In this document: positions 21,474-32,100 of the stretch, piece after piece | How positions within the stretch are numbered: position 1 is the stretch's first letter | How the letters are laid out: each line of letters starts with the position of its first letter | Virus record (IMG/VR): IMGVR_UViG_3300009506_000006 | Location: 43,866 to 107,865 of that record | Direction: 5' to 3' (one strand) | DNA: 64,000 bases | From: a virus | Made by a program: the position numbers and the translations under genes | The notes under the pieces: model-generated | What the model was told of the DNA's origin: nothing | Database searches by the model: none | The model's input: the letters and a program-made list of their open reading frames with translations, nothing else

Positions 21474-21645
21474 GTTCGTCAACCTGCTTTCTTAGATCTT
21501 CGATTTGTTGTTGAAGCTGAACAATTTCGTTTTCTTTCTGTTGCAATTTTAATAGCTGCTCCTGGATGACCTCATTTAGGTAAGCGTAGCGCCCGATAAT
21601 TTCAAACGCTTTTTTGATATCGAATTGTATTTGAGATTGTTCCAT
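21418..21645 (-). CDS. Short coiled-coil protein
   Basis: Seventy-five residues, mostly one heptad coiled coil (LLKLQQKENEIVQLQQQIEDLRKQVDEHEKS). It overlaps the secreted protein by 56 bases and touches the stop of the tip protein. Possibly a tail fibre chaperone or structural adaptor; unknown. Confidence 0.55.
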   Translation of the reverse strand: MEQSQIQFDIKKAFEIIGRYAYLNEVIQEQLLKLQQKENEIVQLQQQIEDLRKQVDEHEKSKPDSNPTDQFHSVN

Positions 21646-24600
21646 TACTTAATCCTTTCATTGAGTTCTAGCACTGCTGCCATCAACAGTGACACGGTTG
21701 CTCCAAGATCGCGGCCATACTCGGTTACTGTGCCTTCAGGCATGCTGTCATGATCAAGCTCAGCCCAATTTGAAAGTTCGGTTCCAGGTTTGATAGCGAT
21801 CTTTGAGAGCTCGTTTAATGCCGATTCACCGATATAGACTTTGCAACGATCAGTGATTGACTCGCCTGACACGTCTCCCTTAACCCACAAATTAGCTGTT
21901 CCGGATCCGATATTATTTATAGTAACTGTGCCAGTGCTGTTACTTGATAGAAACATGCGTAAACCGCGCTGATAGCAGTCAAATGTCCAGGTCTCGTAGC
22001 TTCCGGCCCCGGCGAAGCGCATTTCACCACCTTCATTAGTGCCATCCATTGCCTGAAGTTGCAGGATCGCATTGTACAATCGAATATACCCGCCACTGCC
22101 ATCAAATACGAAACGTGCGGAACTGCTGCCAAGACCGATATAAGCGTCTTCTTTCATTCTCAACATTGTAATTCCGCCTGTGTCGGCAAATAGCACAGTA
22201 TATTCTGCAGAACCTGTCCACATACTTAATGTAAGATTTGTGCTGGCGATTACTTGGACATAATCCGCATAGTAAGCAGTTTCGCTTATATCATTATATC
22301 CAATATTAATTGATGATAACCAAGATGACGAATTTGGACCTAGCCTTAAACTGTGGATACCGCCGGATATTGATTTTTTAGAGAACTTGAAATAAACATT
22401 TGTAGGATCATCATTTTTTTCAAATCTGATTTCACTTGGTATAGTACCATCTCGTAAATGCAGGATAGACGGATTTCCGGCAGTGCCTTGCTGCATGGTT
22501 AAGTCACCGCCTGATTCAATTATAATATCGCCGCCAGATTTGATTGTGATAGCGTTTGCCTTAGCTGTGCTGATCGCGACGCCGTTAGCAACTGTATATG
22601 AGAAGTACTCATTGCTGCCGTCTCCAGCATACAATGTTCCGGCATTGCTCATATAGGTTCGCCAGGCAGAGCCATTATAATATCCAGAATAATCCGAGCC
22701 AAGATACAACCCAGCACCGCTTGGCGCAGCCACAGATGCTGGGATGACTTTAGTTTTCAGGTATCCAGTTGCGTCGAGCGCTGTGGATACTCGGCCGTCA
22801 GTGAGTTCAGTGGGACGGCTAGTGAGATTTGTACTCCAATTAGCACCTACTGTAGCCGCATTTTCCACTTTTGATATGTAAATATAGGATACGTACGCTT
22901 CTCCAGATGTCGCAGAGCTTTGCACATAAATTCCGAATGAACCCTGGACGACGTTGTTACCGCCGGTGATGGTAATTGTGGTGGTAACGGTTTTCCAGGT
23001 TGAGTCTCCAGTTGTTAGCTGCCCGGTTCCAGGATATCCAATTGGCGTTCCGTCTTTGTCTTTCGTGTTGAATTGTGCATATAGATAACCACCAGACAGG
23101 CTTGACCAGACTCGAGCTTCGACATAATATGTTTCACCGGACTTTAGCGGAAAATTTGAACCACGTGCGGGATATCCGCCTGGATAATTTCCAAAGTTAG
23201 CTGGCAATCGCAGAACTTTTTCAGTGCCTTCACCATAGCTGTCAGCAATTGCTGCTCCAGAGCTGGTTGTCCAGTAGCTGCTATTCATAAATCGTGGATC
23301 AGCAATGAGATTGCTGTCATTGCGTCCGGCATTATCAGACGGTTTGGTATTGCCGCCAACATCCGCAAAGTCACGTGTGCTGCTGGCAAACATTCGATTA
23401 GTAGCATCGCTCGCCAATTTACCAACTACAATGGAGTTTGCCTGAATTAAACTGGTGACCAGATACCCGCCAGAGATAACCGTAGTCCCAAGTTTGGCGG
23501 TTTCAACTAGATCCTCATAGGCCAGATCTCCGAACGACGGAATATTAGACAGGTTAGTATCCCAGTCGGCACCTACCGTAGCGTTGTTAGCAGGTTTTGT
23601 AGTACCTCCAATATCCGCAAAATCACGTGTTGAGTTTGTGAAAATACGATCGGTGACATTTGATGACATCGCTGACACAGTCAACGATCCGGTTTGTATT
23701 CTATTAGCATCCAGGTATCCTGCATTGATTTTACCTGCATCCAAATCACTGATTTTAGCGTTGCCGATGCAGGCATCCAGGATCCAGGCACTTCCGATCA
23801 TTTGGTTTGCAATCGCATTCCAAGCTAATTGTCCTATGCCTGAATCATTGACCGCAATGATGAAGTCTTCCCCTGGCGCCCAGCCCGATATGCTCCCGGG
23901 ATGCGTAGCTGAGCTAGCAAACGATGCTCCAAGATCTTTCCAGTAAATATATCGATTTCCGCCTGTTGTGTTGCCTGAACTAATTGAGTATGCCGTACCG
24001 TTATAATAGACTGTGCAGGCGCTCCAGGCCACATTACCGGCAGTTGGGGAGTCGTTGGTTAATGTCAATCCCTGAACAACTGGAATTTTAGTGTTGAACT
24101 TACTGGCCGTAATAGCGAAGTCATCAATATCAGTTTCGCCGATTGCAAAGTTTTCCGCATCGGCATTTGTGCTGCTGGCCGACGACTCACGGGCGAAAAT
24201 ATCCACTGTTTTGACTTCAATATAAATTGTGGCCGTGCCGCCGTATGTGCCTTTTTCGGTGTCTGTTAGATTGCGTTCGACCCGCGTGCCGGATGTGCGA
24301 TACCAGCTTGACCAACTGCCAGTTTCAATTTTAAACCGATACAGGAAGTGACTGAAATCCAGGGCTGTATCCTGATCCCAGTTAAATACCACACCGCCTA
24401 TCTTGGTTTCATAGGTCAGATTTTGTGGATTAGTTGGTACGGCGTTAGTGGCCGTTAGACTAACAACTGTGCTTGGCTGATCCCAAAGATTAACTGTATA
24501 CACATTGAACTTAATCGACGGAATTGGCGTACCGCTGTTGTCCTGGCGGTTCATGGACAATGTATAGTTGTATTTGGCATCGGTTACATAGTCAATTCTC

Positions 24601-27600
24601 AGCTGCGTATCGTCAGTTTTGCAGACTTGAACTTTATAATGCTTAAGCCTGGATCCTGCAGTACCGCCCAATGCAGGTCCGGTCCACTCGATTTCGCAGT
24701 CACCTTGACTGAATGTCGAACCACCGCCTTTGACCTGCAAACTGCTGACAGCTGGTGGAGCTAGTGTGGCTAAACTAATTGTGATATCGCTTTCAGTGTC
24801 CCATGGTGAGAAACTGGATCTGCTGGCAAACGATCGCACTCTAAAATCATATGTGGAACCATTGGCAACTTCGAAATTAAACCTGAACGTATGGTCGTCC
24901 ATAACCGGCAGTGATATCCAGGCACCGCCGCTTTCGCGATATTGAGCTTGGTACCCTTGGATAACGGCATCTGACATACTTCGTAATATACGACCAATTA
25001 ATCCAAATCCTGTTGGTGCTGTCAATGTTGGTAACGTGAATGTTACCGTCATGATAACTTGATAGCTATCATCATCACGCCTGCTTACCCAGTGCGCGTC
25101 ATATCGATAATCCACAATGACAGGCGTTGGAGGCACGCGATTAATAATCGGCGGCTTCGTAATATTGGTTACAAACTGTGGGATCAGCCCCTGATCCGCA
25201 CTATGTACAGCAGACGCTGCATGTACGCATGTGATCTTAGCTGTCAGATCTGGACCGGGTTCAATGCGCGTGACAATGCATTCTATAGATTCCAATGACA
25301 GTACGCCGAACTGCATCAGATCTCCAACAGCTGGCGCCGTAGCGGCCGAAATGTCGGGATTAAATTCGATCCGAGTATTGTCTCCCGGGACGTTAACAAC
25401 AGAGGCTGTAATACTGACTCCGTTTGATTTACGGATACGTACGCCATAGCTCGTCCCGCCAGCCATGGTGAACGTGTTGTCTATGCTGGCGGCTGACACA
25501 TCCCCACCGCCGGTTGTCGTGATTTCGGTTATCCTGGCAGCGCCGTAGCCGATGGACAATACATCATGGGACAGTCGAATCAGATCGCCGCGGGTACAGA
25601 CGATATGCTCAACATCGGTGTTAAACGTAAAGACTTCCGGTCTCAGACGTGCACAGGCGATCAGGTAGCGGGCGTCTTTCCAGACATGATCCGAATCAAC
25701 ATATCCCCAGAAGTCCATAGTCTCGAAGCGTGTGGCCTGGTCTTCACAGATCCACAGCACCGAGCCGTCCATTTCGAGCTCTCCGGCTTCCGCCGGCCAT
25801 GTTGGCTGCGTGCCTCCGGTTGTGCCTGCAGTGGTTGCCCGGTAATAATACCCGTCGTCTGGTGTGGCTATGCAGTAATCATTGGTAGCGTATGCTGTAG
25901 AGGCTTGCCAGTAAGTCGTGCCGGATGGTATGATATTGTAATATCCATCGTCACAGACGACCAGTTCGTCTGGCTGGTAATCCTCATCTTCATTTTCGAA
26001 GCGACATTTGAGCGCGTGCGGCTGATCCGGAAATAATTTAGATCCGACGAAGCCCCAACTATTGCGTGGTGTGAAGTGTTGAATCGGTACTGTCTGCGCA
26101 ATATCTTCGACAACCGTGAACAGGTTGTCTTTAATGCCAGGTGTGGCACGGCCGGTTGCAGCTATATTAGTTAACAGCTCAAACACAGTGAACTGAGAAT
26201 CTACAACAGCATCGAATTTGCGTCCTGCGGTTTCGCAGCGTAGATCCCAGGCTCTAAGTGCTGCGATATCGATTTTGCTGTCAGATAACGCACGATGGTT
26301 GCCGGCGCCGCGTAATACGTCAGCATATGCCCATGCAGGACTGCGTGTTTTAACGACATGCCAATCGCTGCCATCGTGTGCAGGTAACAGGGCTTCAGCA
26401 ACGCAGTTGTATTGATCGATAGCTCCCGAGAGTTGATCACTGGCCTTAATGCGCAATGCCACTAGACAACGCCCAGCCAGATTGACAGGATTTGCATATG
26501 ACAGTGATCGTAGCGCTGTGATATATGACGAATCCGAGTAGCTGGACGAACTGTGATCGGCTGTCAGCCTGCGCCAGCGAATATCATATTGTCCGTTTGG
26601 AACTTTAATAGAATATCCGAGTCGATGCAGGTTGTCGTATTTGCCGGTAACATTTAGGGTTGGCGTGGTAGCCCTGTTAACTGTTGGCGTCGCTTTGCCG
26701 ACAACTGTAATAGATCCGACACTAAATACACCGGTTGAAACTGAAACGTTGATTACGGCCGTATAGCGTTCTGTTTCATAGCGCAGGCGTCCGTCACCAT
26801 CATAATACGTATTCCATGTTTTATGGCTTGCCTGTCCTGCGTACGTGATAGTACCGGAAGCGCCAGTAGATGCTTGAGTGACGGAATCTCCAACTGCGAT
26901 AGTTGTTGTGGGATATCCTGAAAACGTTAAAGTTTGAAATGTATTGTCAATAAAATTAATCCAATTTTCGCTGTCTTTAACGGCATACTGGCATTCAAAT
27001 TGTACGTTTGTGGTTTGCCGTTTATTATTGGCATCTGAATAAAACCACAAACCACCTGGGAACGTAATATCAAAACCAAGTTCATCAGTATTGGCTTGCG
27101 TAGTTCGCAGTTGCCATCCTGCAGCTTGAGTTAGTTCGATAGACAGCTGATCTTCATGAACATTATCCGGATAGATGCTGTAGTAATCGTCATCCGGACC
27201 GTCTCCTAAATAATCGTCGTTCTGGTAAGCTTCGTACTGGACTTCGTCGAATTCATCCAGCGCGGTTTCCCCAATTTTGTGATCAGACAACTCGAGAGGC
27301 GCATACCCCACATCAAATAAACACCGTAAATACTGATCCGAACCAACAAGTTCGGTGTATGGCATAGCTGCTAGACGTGGAAACACACGCCGTTTACCGA
27401 AGATTTTTAAACACGGTCCCCACGGATCGGCCTGGTTACGTGCACCGGTGATGCTGTATATTTGATTAGTATCGTAATTATTGACTTTAGATGTCTGTGG
27501 AGGAACTAACGCATTGACTGCCAGCATGCCACCGATTGCTACGCCAAATCCCGCTACGCCTCCCCAGCCAGCCAAGGCACCTTGAGCTCCGAAGACTCCC

Positions 27601-27929
27601 AAATGCGGGACTGCCAGGCTGAGTGCAATGACGGACAGAGTCAGAATGACTCGCATCGGATCTTTCCCGCCGCCGCCACCACCGCCTCCGGGCGCGACAC
27701 GCACGGTTACGACGTTACCGCCTTCGGGAATAAATGCCGACCATTGTTCACGCGGAATTAGCAGATCATCAACATAAACATATGTCGTTAGACTGCGTGT
27801 AGCCGATAGTCCTATACCTGACTCTTCAAGAATTTGCAGGAGGTTGGAGCCCTGTGCAATTTTGCGTTCAATGCGTTGAGTTTTGAACGGATGCGGACAG
27901 GCGAAAAGCTGTATTTTATTTTGGGACAT
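21645..27929 (-). CDS. Lambda gpJ-like tail tip / host specificity protein
   Basis: The protein has 2094 residues. The N-terminus has a beta-grasp-like segment, a run of eight Gly (81-88) and a hydrophobic region (about 92-150) as in gpI/gpJ-type proteins. The middle contains the gpJ baseplate-hub region with fibronectin type III-like modules (for example around PPAVSSLQVKGG). The C-terminal third is repetitive (RIFTNSTRDFADIGG recurs) and ends in a coiled-coil-like LNERIK. It forms the tail tip that recognises the host. It follows the NlpC/P60 gene with a 14-base overlap. Confidence 0.88.
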   Translation of the reverse strand: MSQNKIQLFACPHPFKTQRIERKIAQGSNLLQILEESGIGLSATRSLTTYVYVDDLLIPREQWSAFIPEGGNVVTVRVAPGGGGGGGGKDPMRVILTLSVIALSLAVPHLGVFGAQGALAGWGGVAGFGVAIGGMLAVNALVPPQTSKVNNYDTNQIYSITGARNQADPWGPCLKIFGKRRVFPRLAAMPYTELVGSDQYLRCLFDVGYAPLELSDHKIGETALDEFDEVQYEAYQNDDYLGDGPDDDYYSIYPDNVHEDQLSIELTQAAGWQLRTTQANTDELGFDITFPGGLWFYSDANNKRQTTNVQFECQYAVKDSENWINFIDNTFQTLTFSGYPTTTIAVGDSVTQASTGASGTITYAGQASHKTWNTYYDGDGRLRYETERYTAVINVSVSTGVFSVGSITVVGKATPTVNRATTPTLNVTGKYDNLHRLGYSIKVPNGQYDIRWRRLTADHSSSSYSDSSYITALRSLSYANPVNLAGRCLVALRIKASDQLSGAIDQYNCVAEALLPAHDGSDWHVVKTRSPAWAYADVLRGAGNHRALSDSKIDIAALRAWDLRCETAGRKFDAVVDSQFTVFELLTNIAATGRATPGIKDNLFTVVEDIAQTVPIQHFTPRNSWGFVGSKLFPDQPHALKCRFENEDEDYQPDELVVCDDGYYNIIPSGTTYWQASTAYATNDYCIATPDDGYYYRATTAGTTGGTQPTWPAEAGELEMDGSVLWICEDQATRFETMDFWGYVDSDHVWKDARYLIACARLRPEVFTFNTDVEHIVCTRGDLIRLSHDVLSIGYGAARITEITTTGGGDVSAASIDNTFTMAGGTSYGVRIRKSNGVSITASVVNVPGDNTRIEFNPDISAATAPAVGDLMQFGVLSLESIECIVTRIEPGPDLTAKITCVHAASAVHSADQGLIPQFVTNITKPPIINRVPPTPVIVDYRYDAHWVSRRDDDSYQVIMTVTFTLPTLTAPTGFGLIGRILRSMSDAVIQGYQAQYRESGGAWISLPVMDDHTFRFNFEVANGSTYDFRVRSFASRSSFSPWDTESDITISLATLAPPAVSSLQVKGGGSTFSQGDCEIEWTGPALGGTAGSRLKHYKVQVCKTDDTQLRIDYVTDAKYNYTLSMNRQDNSGTPIPSIKFNVYTVNLWDQPSTVVSLTATNAVPTNPQNLTYETKIGGVVFNWDQDTALDFSHFLYRFKIETGSWSSWYRTSGTRVERNLTDTEKGTYGGTATIYIEVKTVDIFARESSASSTNADAENFAIGETDIDDFAITASKFNTKIPVVQGLTLTNDSPTAGNVAWSACTVYYNGTAYSISSGNTTGGNRYIYWKDLGASFASSATHPGSISGWAPGEDFIIAVNDSGIGQLAWNAIANQMIGSAWILDACIGNAKISDLDAGKINAGYLDANRIQTGSLTVSAMSSNVTDRIFTNSTRDFADIGGTTKPANNATVGADWDTNLSNIPSFGDLAYEDLVETAKLGTTVISGGYLVTSLIQANSIVVGKLASDATNRMFASSTRDFADVGGNTKPSDNAGRNDSNLIADPRFMNSSYWTTSSGAAIADSYGEGTEKVLRLPANFGNYPGGYPARGSNFPLKSGETYYVEARVWSSLSGGYLYAQFNTKDKDGTPIGYPGTGQLTTGDSTWKTVTTTITITGGNNVVQGSFGIYVQSSATSGEAYVSYIYISKVENAATVGANWSTNLTSRPTELTDGRVSTALDATGYLKTKVIPASVAAPSGAGLYLGSDYSGYYNGSAWRTYMSNAGTLYAGDGSNEYFSYTVANGVAISTAKANAITIKSGGDIIIESGGDLTMQQGTAGNPSILHLRDGTIPSEIRFEKNDDPTNVYFKFSKKSISGGIHSLRLGPNSSSWLSSINIGYNDISETAYYADYVQVIASTNLTLSMWTGSAEYTVLFADTGGITMLRMKEDAYIGLGSSSARFVFDGSGGYIRLYNAILQLQAMDGTNEGGEMRFAGAGSYETWTFDCYQRGLRMFLSSNSTGTVTINNIGSGTANLWVKGDVSGESITDRCKVYIGESALNELSKIAIKPGTELSNWAELDHDSMPEGTVTEYGRDLGATVSLLMAAVLELNERIK

Positions 27930-28332
27930 AACGGTAAAATTCCGTAATTCGATTTTTCCAGATTGGTGAGCTCATCCTTTCAATGACAGTGTTTTTATTG
28001 CGCTGTACATGCAGCATGAAATCCTTTGCTATAACGATTCCGGTGTGCTGTGTAACGCCATTTAACCGCATTAGCACTACATCGCCTGGCTGCGGAAGAT
28101 CTACGGGATGCCATGCTTGTGCTTCCCGCTGGCATATGTCTGCAATTGTGAATTTGTCATGTGAGGATTCATATTCCTGCTCAAAACTGTCGACTTGAAT
28201 ATTAAACCGTTCCTTAAGTACCAGTCGTACAAGACCCCAGCAGTCACAACCATCATGGTTGCGGCCATGTTCAGAAAATGGAATGTTGATATATTCGATA
28301 GCCCAATTTGGTATGATATCAACATGACTCAT
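27916..28332 (-). CDS. NlpC/P60 tail peptidase (gpK-like)
   Basis: The protein has 138 residues. DGCDCWGLVRLVL gives the catalytic Cys31, QHTGIVI the catalytic His, and a polar residue follows, as in NlpC/P60 cysteine peptidases. In lambda-like tails this protein sits at the tip and cleaves peptidoglycan stem peptides during DNA entry. The upstream gene order supports this. Confidence 0.88.
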   Translation of the reverse strand: MSHVDIIPNWAIEYINIPFSEHGRNHDGCDCWGLVRLVLKERFNIQVDSFEQEYESSHDKFTIADICQREAQAWHPVDLPQPGDVVLMRLNGVTQHTGIVIAKDFMLHVQRNKNTVIERMSSPIWKNRITEFYRYVPK

Positions 28333-28349
28333 AGTAAGAACTCAAGTCG

Positions 28350-28823
28350 TTAAAAAAGCGCTGGAAAATTTTGAGGAGAATACAAGTCTCCAGGATACGG
28401 CTCGTTAAGAATATTATCAGGCGATATGGTTGCCGTTACTGTCATGGCATCATACTGTGCACTGCGCACCGTAAGATCGACTGGACCATACTCAACGGTA
28501 TTTGGCGAATCTGCTAGGATTACTGACAACGCTATAGTTGGTGGTCCTGTGCATGTACGAATAGCATCAACAATTTGACGATCGACATTATCAATTACCA
28601 GGCTGATCTCGGGAATATTTTCACCAGTGTCTTCCAGCAAAGCAATTTCAAACGGATAACCAGTATACGTATCACCATTGCTTGTGACGTTGCTATAATT
28701 ATTAACTACGCGAATTGGAGACCCCAGATCGTCATGGTCTATTTCTAGTAGGATTAAAAATGTTTGATCTGTTTCCTGTGCGAATATGGCTTGCTTAAGC
28801 GTGCTGCTGACACTGCGGCTCAT
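28350..28823 (-). CDS. DUF1833-type tail protein
   Basis: The protein has 157 residues. EIDHDDLGSPIRVVNNYSNVTSNGDTYTGYPFEIALLEDTGENIPEISLVIDNVD fits the DUF1833 pattern of minor tail proteins lying between distal tail protein and NlpC/P60. It probably forms part of the tail tip. The C-terminus (YSPQNFPALF) is typical too. Confidence 0.75.
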   Translation of the reverse strand: MSRSVSSTLKQAIFAQETDQTFLILLEIDHDDLGSPIRVVNNYSNVTSNGDTYTGYPFEIALLEDTGENIPEISLVIDNVDRQIVDAIRTCTGPPTIALSVILADSPNTVEYGPVDLTVRSAQYDAMTVTATISPDNILNEPYPGDLYSPQNFPALF

Positions 28824-28832
28824 GGCGTTCTC

Positions 28833-29189
28833 CTAACTGGGCAGCATGATGACATCCATGTCAGCGTAATACGACAGTCCGCTGGCGGGTGTGTAGCGTG
28901 GCTGTCCGGTGAACTTGAATGTCTGTGAAGTCTCAAGCCGTGGATGATCTTTTGTAAAAGTCAGGCTCCCGCCTTCCAGCGTGGTGTTGAAGAACTCATC
29001 GAATACCTCGGTTTGAGATTTGGTCATGTATATGCGCCAATGCATTGGAGTCGGTGCGCTGGTAGCTCGACGCCGTGACTTCGGAGGTCCGACATCCATC
29101 TGAGTGTGGATGCTGTTTGTCGGCAGTTCTTCTTCGAATCCGTCCTGCAGAATGTAATCCGGCAGGCATCCCGGCCATGCGCTAGGCAT
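28833..29189 (-). CDS. Minor tail protein
   Basis: The protein has 118 residues directly after the tape measure gene. PPKSRRRATSAPTPMHWRIYMTKSQTEVFDEFFNTTLEGGSLTFTKDHP is the pattern of small lambda gpM-like tail proteins. It likely assembles at the tail tip. Starts at an ATG that overlaps the tape measure stop. Confidence 0.75.
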   Translation of the reverse strand: MPSAWPGCLPDYILQDGFEEELPTNSIHTQMDVGPPKSRRRATSAPTPMHWRIYMTKSQTEVFDEFFNTTLEGGSLTFTKDHPRLETSQTFKFTGQPRYTPASGLSYYADMDVIMLPS

Positions 29190-32100
29190 TAGATATTTCT
29201 CCCTGTACGTCTAAGTCCGTAGACATTTTCCATGGATTGCGCCAGCGGTCCGCGCTTGTAGATGTCCTCAGCGATGCTAACCTGTATTTGCCGGCGGCCT
29301 CCGGGTTGTCTCTGTTCCTGGACTTTGACATTATCGTTACCGTAGTTATTAACCACAATATCAACTGGTGCAGCAGCCATAGCGCCGTTGCGCGGTATGA
29401 CCGTCTCGCCGTGTTGCAGGATCGCTGGATATTCGTCTGCCGCCAGTCCACCATGCAGCCGTGGCGCTCCAGCAAATACGAATGGAGAGATCATGCGGCT
29501 GATGTAAGACTCCTGCCCGCCGGTATGCATGAGTCGATATGGCGAGGTTGACATAGGCCCGGAATATCCAGTAGTTGTTGTTGGGGTGAATAGACTGACC
29601 AACATTGGCAGCAGTCCGCTAGCCATTCCAGCACCTGCGCCGCCTTGCATTAGATTTCCGAAGAGAGACTGCATCAAATTCGCAGCCAGAGCTTTGGCAG
29701 CCATATTTTGGACGACTGACATAAAGTGGTTGCCAAGACTGCTGAGCATATCTTTAGCGTTAGTAATTTCACTTGAAAAGACTTGGCCGAACAGCGATTG
29801 GAATCCGTCTTCGGTTGCTGCCAGAATTTGGTTAAGCGTTTCCATGCCGCGCTGAGCTGCTGTGATTGGTTTGACCATCATCTGTAGACGCCTGGCTTCG
29901 ATGGCATCATATGATTTGGAAGTAGACTTTGCGAGAATTCTTTCCGATTCTAGATCAGCCATTAAACGCTGAAATTTTGTCCAGGCACCAGCGATATCTT
30001 TGGTGGCTTCTATGGTTTCGTCTCTGTCGCGTATAATCAGTTTTTTGCGATGCTCGTAATACGCGTCAGTCATGTCACCGCCTTTTTGATACATGTCTTC
30101 CCACTTGGACACGGCGTATGCTGTGCTTTCATCGTCGAGTTTTTGCATGCGCTTAGCTTTAATTCTGTACGCTTGCGATGCTTTTTGTCCGCCTTTAATG
30201 GCTAGTTCTGTTTCGGTGTTGATCTGAGTAGCCCTGTCTTCGTAGTATTGCGTACTCATAATATTGGTTTCACTGAAGAACTTCTTTTGCAACTCCATGC
30301 GTTTAGCCATGACTTTTTGATCAACTTCGTACATCTCGAGTGCTTCGATATACTCAGCTTCCGGGCGTGCAGATTCACCAAGGCGTTCGATGGTCTCGTA
30401 CTTTTTCATGCTGGCTCTGAGCCGTTCATATTTTTCGAGCCGCGGATCGTAGTACTTTGTGTCTGTGTACATGGACTCCATAGCTTTGACTTGCTTTTCG
30501 CTGAGATATCCAACGTCCTTGAACTCTTTTGAAAGAACGGCTTTTTGTTTCAGTGCGAACATTTGCTGGCGTTCAATGACTTTAGCGGCTTCACCAAAAC
30601 CTAAACGACGCAGTACGTCTGCACCGTGTTTAATGCGTGCGGCTTCTTCGTTGTAGAAAATTTGAGTCAGCTGACCGCGTTCGTCGTAAACCGTTTTGGC
30701 TGCATCGTAGAACGGCTGCATTTGTTTGCGGGTTTGCTGATAGATCAGCTCTGCACGTACGCCGGCAATTGTGCCAATGCTTTCGCCAAATAGCTCCAAG
30801 GCTTCCGTAATTTCACGCAGATTTTCTTTAAAATCGTATATCAACGCTTCATTCATACGCCCGGAGACTTCATGCGCTGTTTTTAAAGCTGCATTGGAAT
30901 TTTGAATAATACGTTGTGTACGTTCGCGTATTGCCTGCTCACCTCGAATATCGGCTTCACTACCGGGAAGTCCGATGTCGATCGGCATACGGATTGCATC
31001 TAAAATTTTTTCCGCATTTTGCATCAAGACGTCGCTTCTCTTATCGACAAATACGTCGAGGCCTCCACGTCTAAATCCCCATTTGCCTTTTGCAGGATAA
31101 TTCCTTTCGAAGTATTCCGGGAACTCCCTTTCGATTCTTTCCTGGGCTGTTTCTTTACGAATGAAATCAAAAACTGTTTTCAGCTCATCGGATATAGTTG
31201 CGCCAAGACCGCGAAATAAATCTCGGATCCCGGCTTTAAACTTTTCCAGTGAACCGGTGACAGTATCTTCCATGGCGGTATCTAATTCGTAGATTTGTGA
31301 CTTGAGTAATTCCATTGCTTCAGCAGAACTAAAACCCTGCTTTTTGAAATCAGCCATTTGTTGTGCTGCTTTGTCAGCATTCATAGCTCCGGAAAAATCT
31401 GCCCGTTCGACTGTCTTCAATAAACTTTTTAATTCAGAACCAGTTGCGCCAAATGACTGCCGTAAATTTATGGCTGCTTTTTCAAGATCGAGAAACGGCC
31501 GCATAATAGCGCCAATTACCTGCACCAGATTTTGAAACACAAATATCGTCGCTGCGATCCCAGACATGTAGACCGCCATCTTAGCGAAGCGTCCGTTAAA
31601 CACGCTCATGCGCTTGTCAGCCTTGCGGGCGCCTTCATCGACTTCTTTGAAGAGCTGATTAGCTTCTCTTCCATAGCGTGACAACGCTTGAGCTCGCACT
31701 AATGGATCCTTAGAGCCTAGTTCTTGCTTAAATATTTGCATACGTGCCAGAATTTCAGACTGTCTGGCCCATTCTTTAGTGCCGACCTCCAATGCTCCAA
31801 CCGTACGGCGCACACGCGTCATTCCAGCTTCGAGTTTGCCGATAGATGGTAGCGTGTCAGCACGAATGATTTTGGTCATTTCGTTTAGACCCATATCGGC
31901 AGTTTCACGTATAGCATCCCTGATATCAGTCCAATCTCTAGTAACGGATTGTAAGACACGATCGTATTCTTTTGTTCCTTGAGCTGAGAATACCTTACCT
32001 TGCAAACTTTTAATTGTATTTAGGTCATCTATTTGTGGGCCGTAGAACGGAGAAGCTGTACCAAGAGGACGCAAATTTGAATATAATTTATTTTGAAGAA

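Noticed and set aside
24730-26440. Several plus- and minus-strand frames inside the gpJ gene
   Set aside because: They are shadows of one long, well-supported frame and have no domain or ribosome binding site.
21645-27929. Diversity-generating retroelement targeting the tip protein
   Set aside because: No reverse transcriptase and no template/variable repeat pair were seen near the gene or elsewhere in the window.
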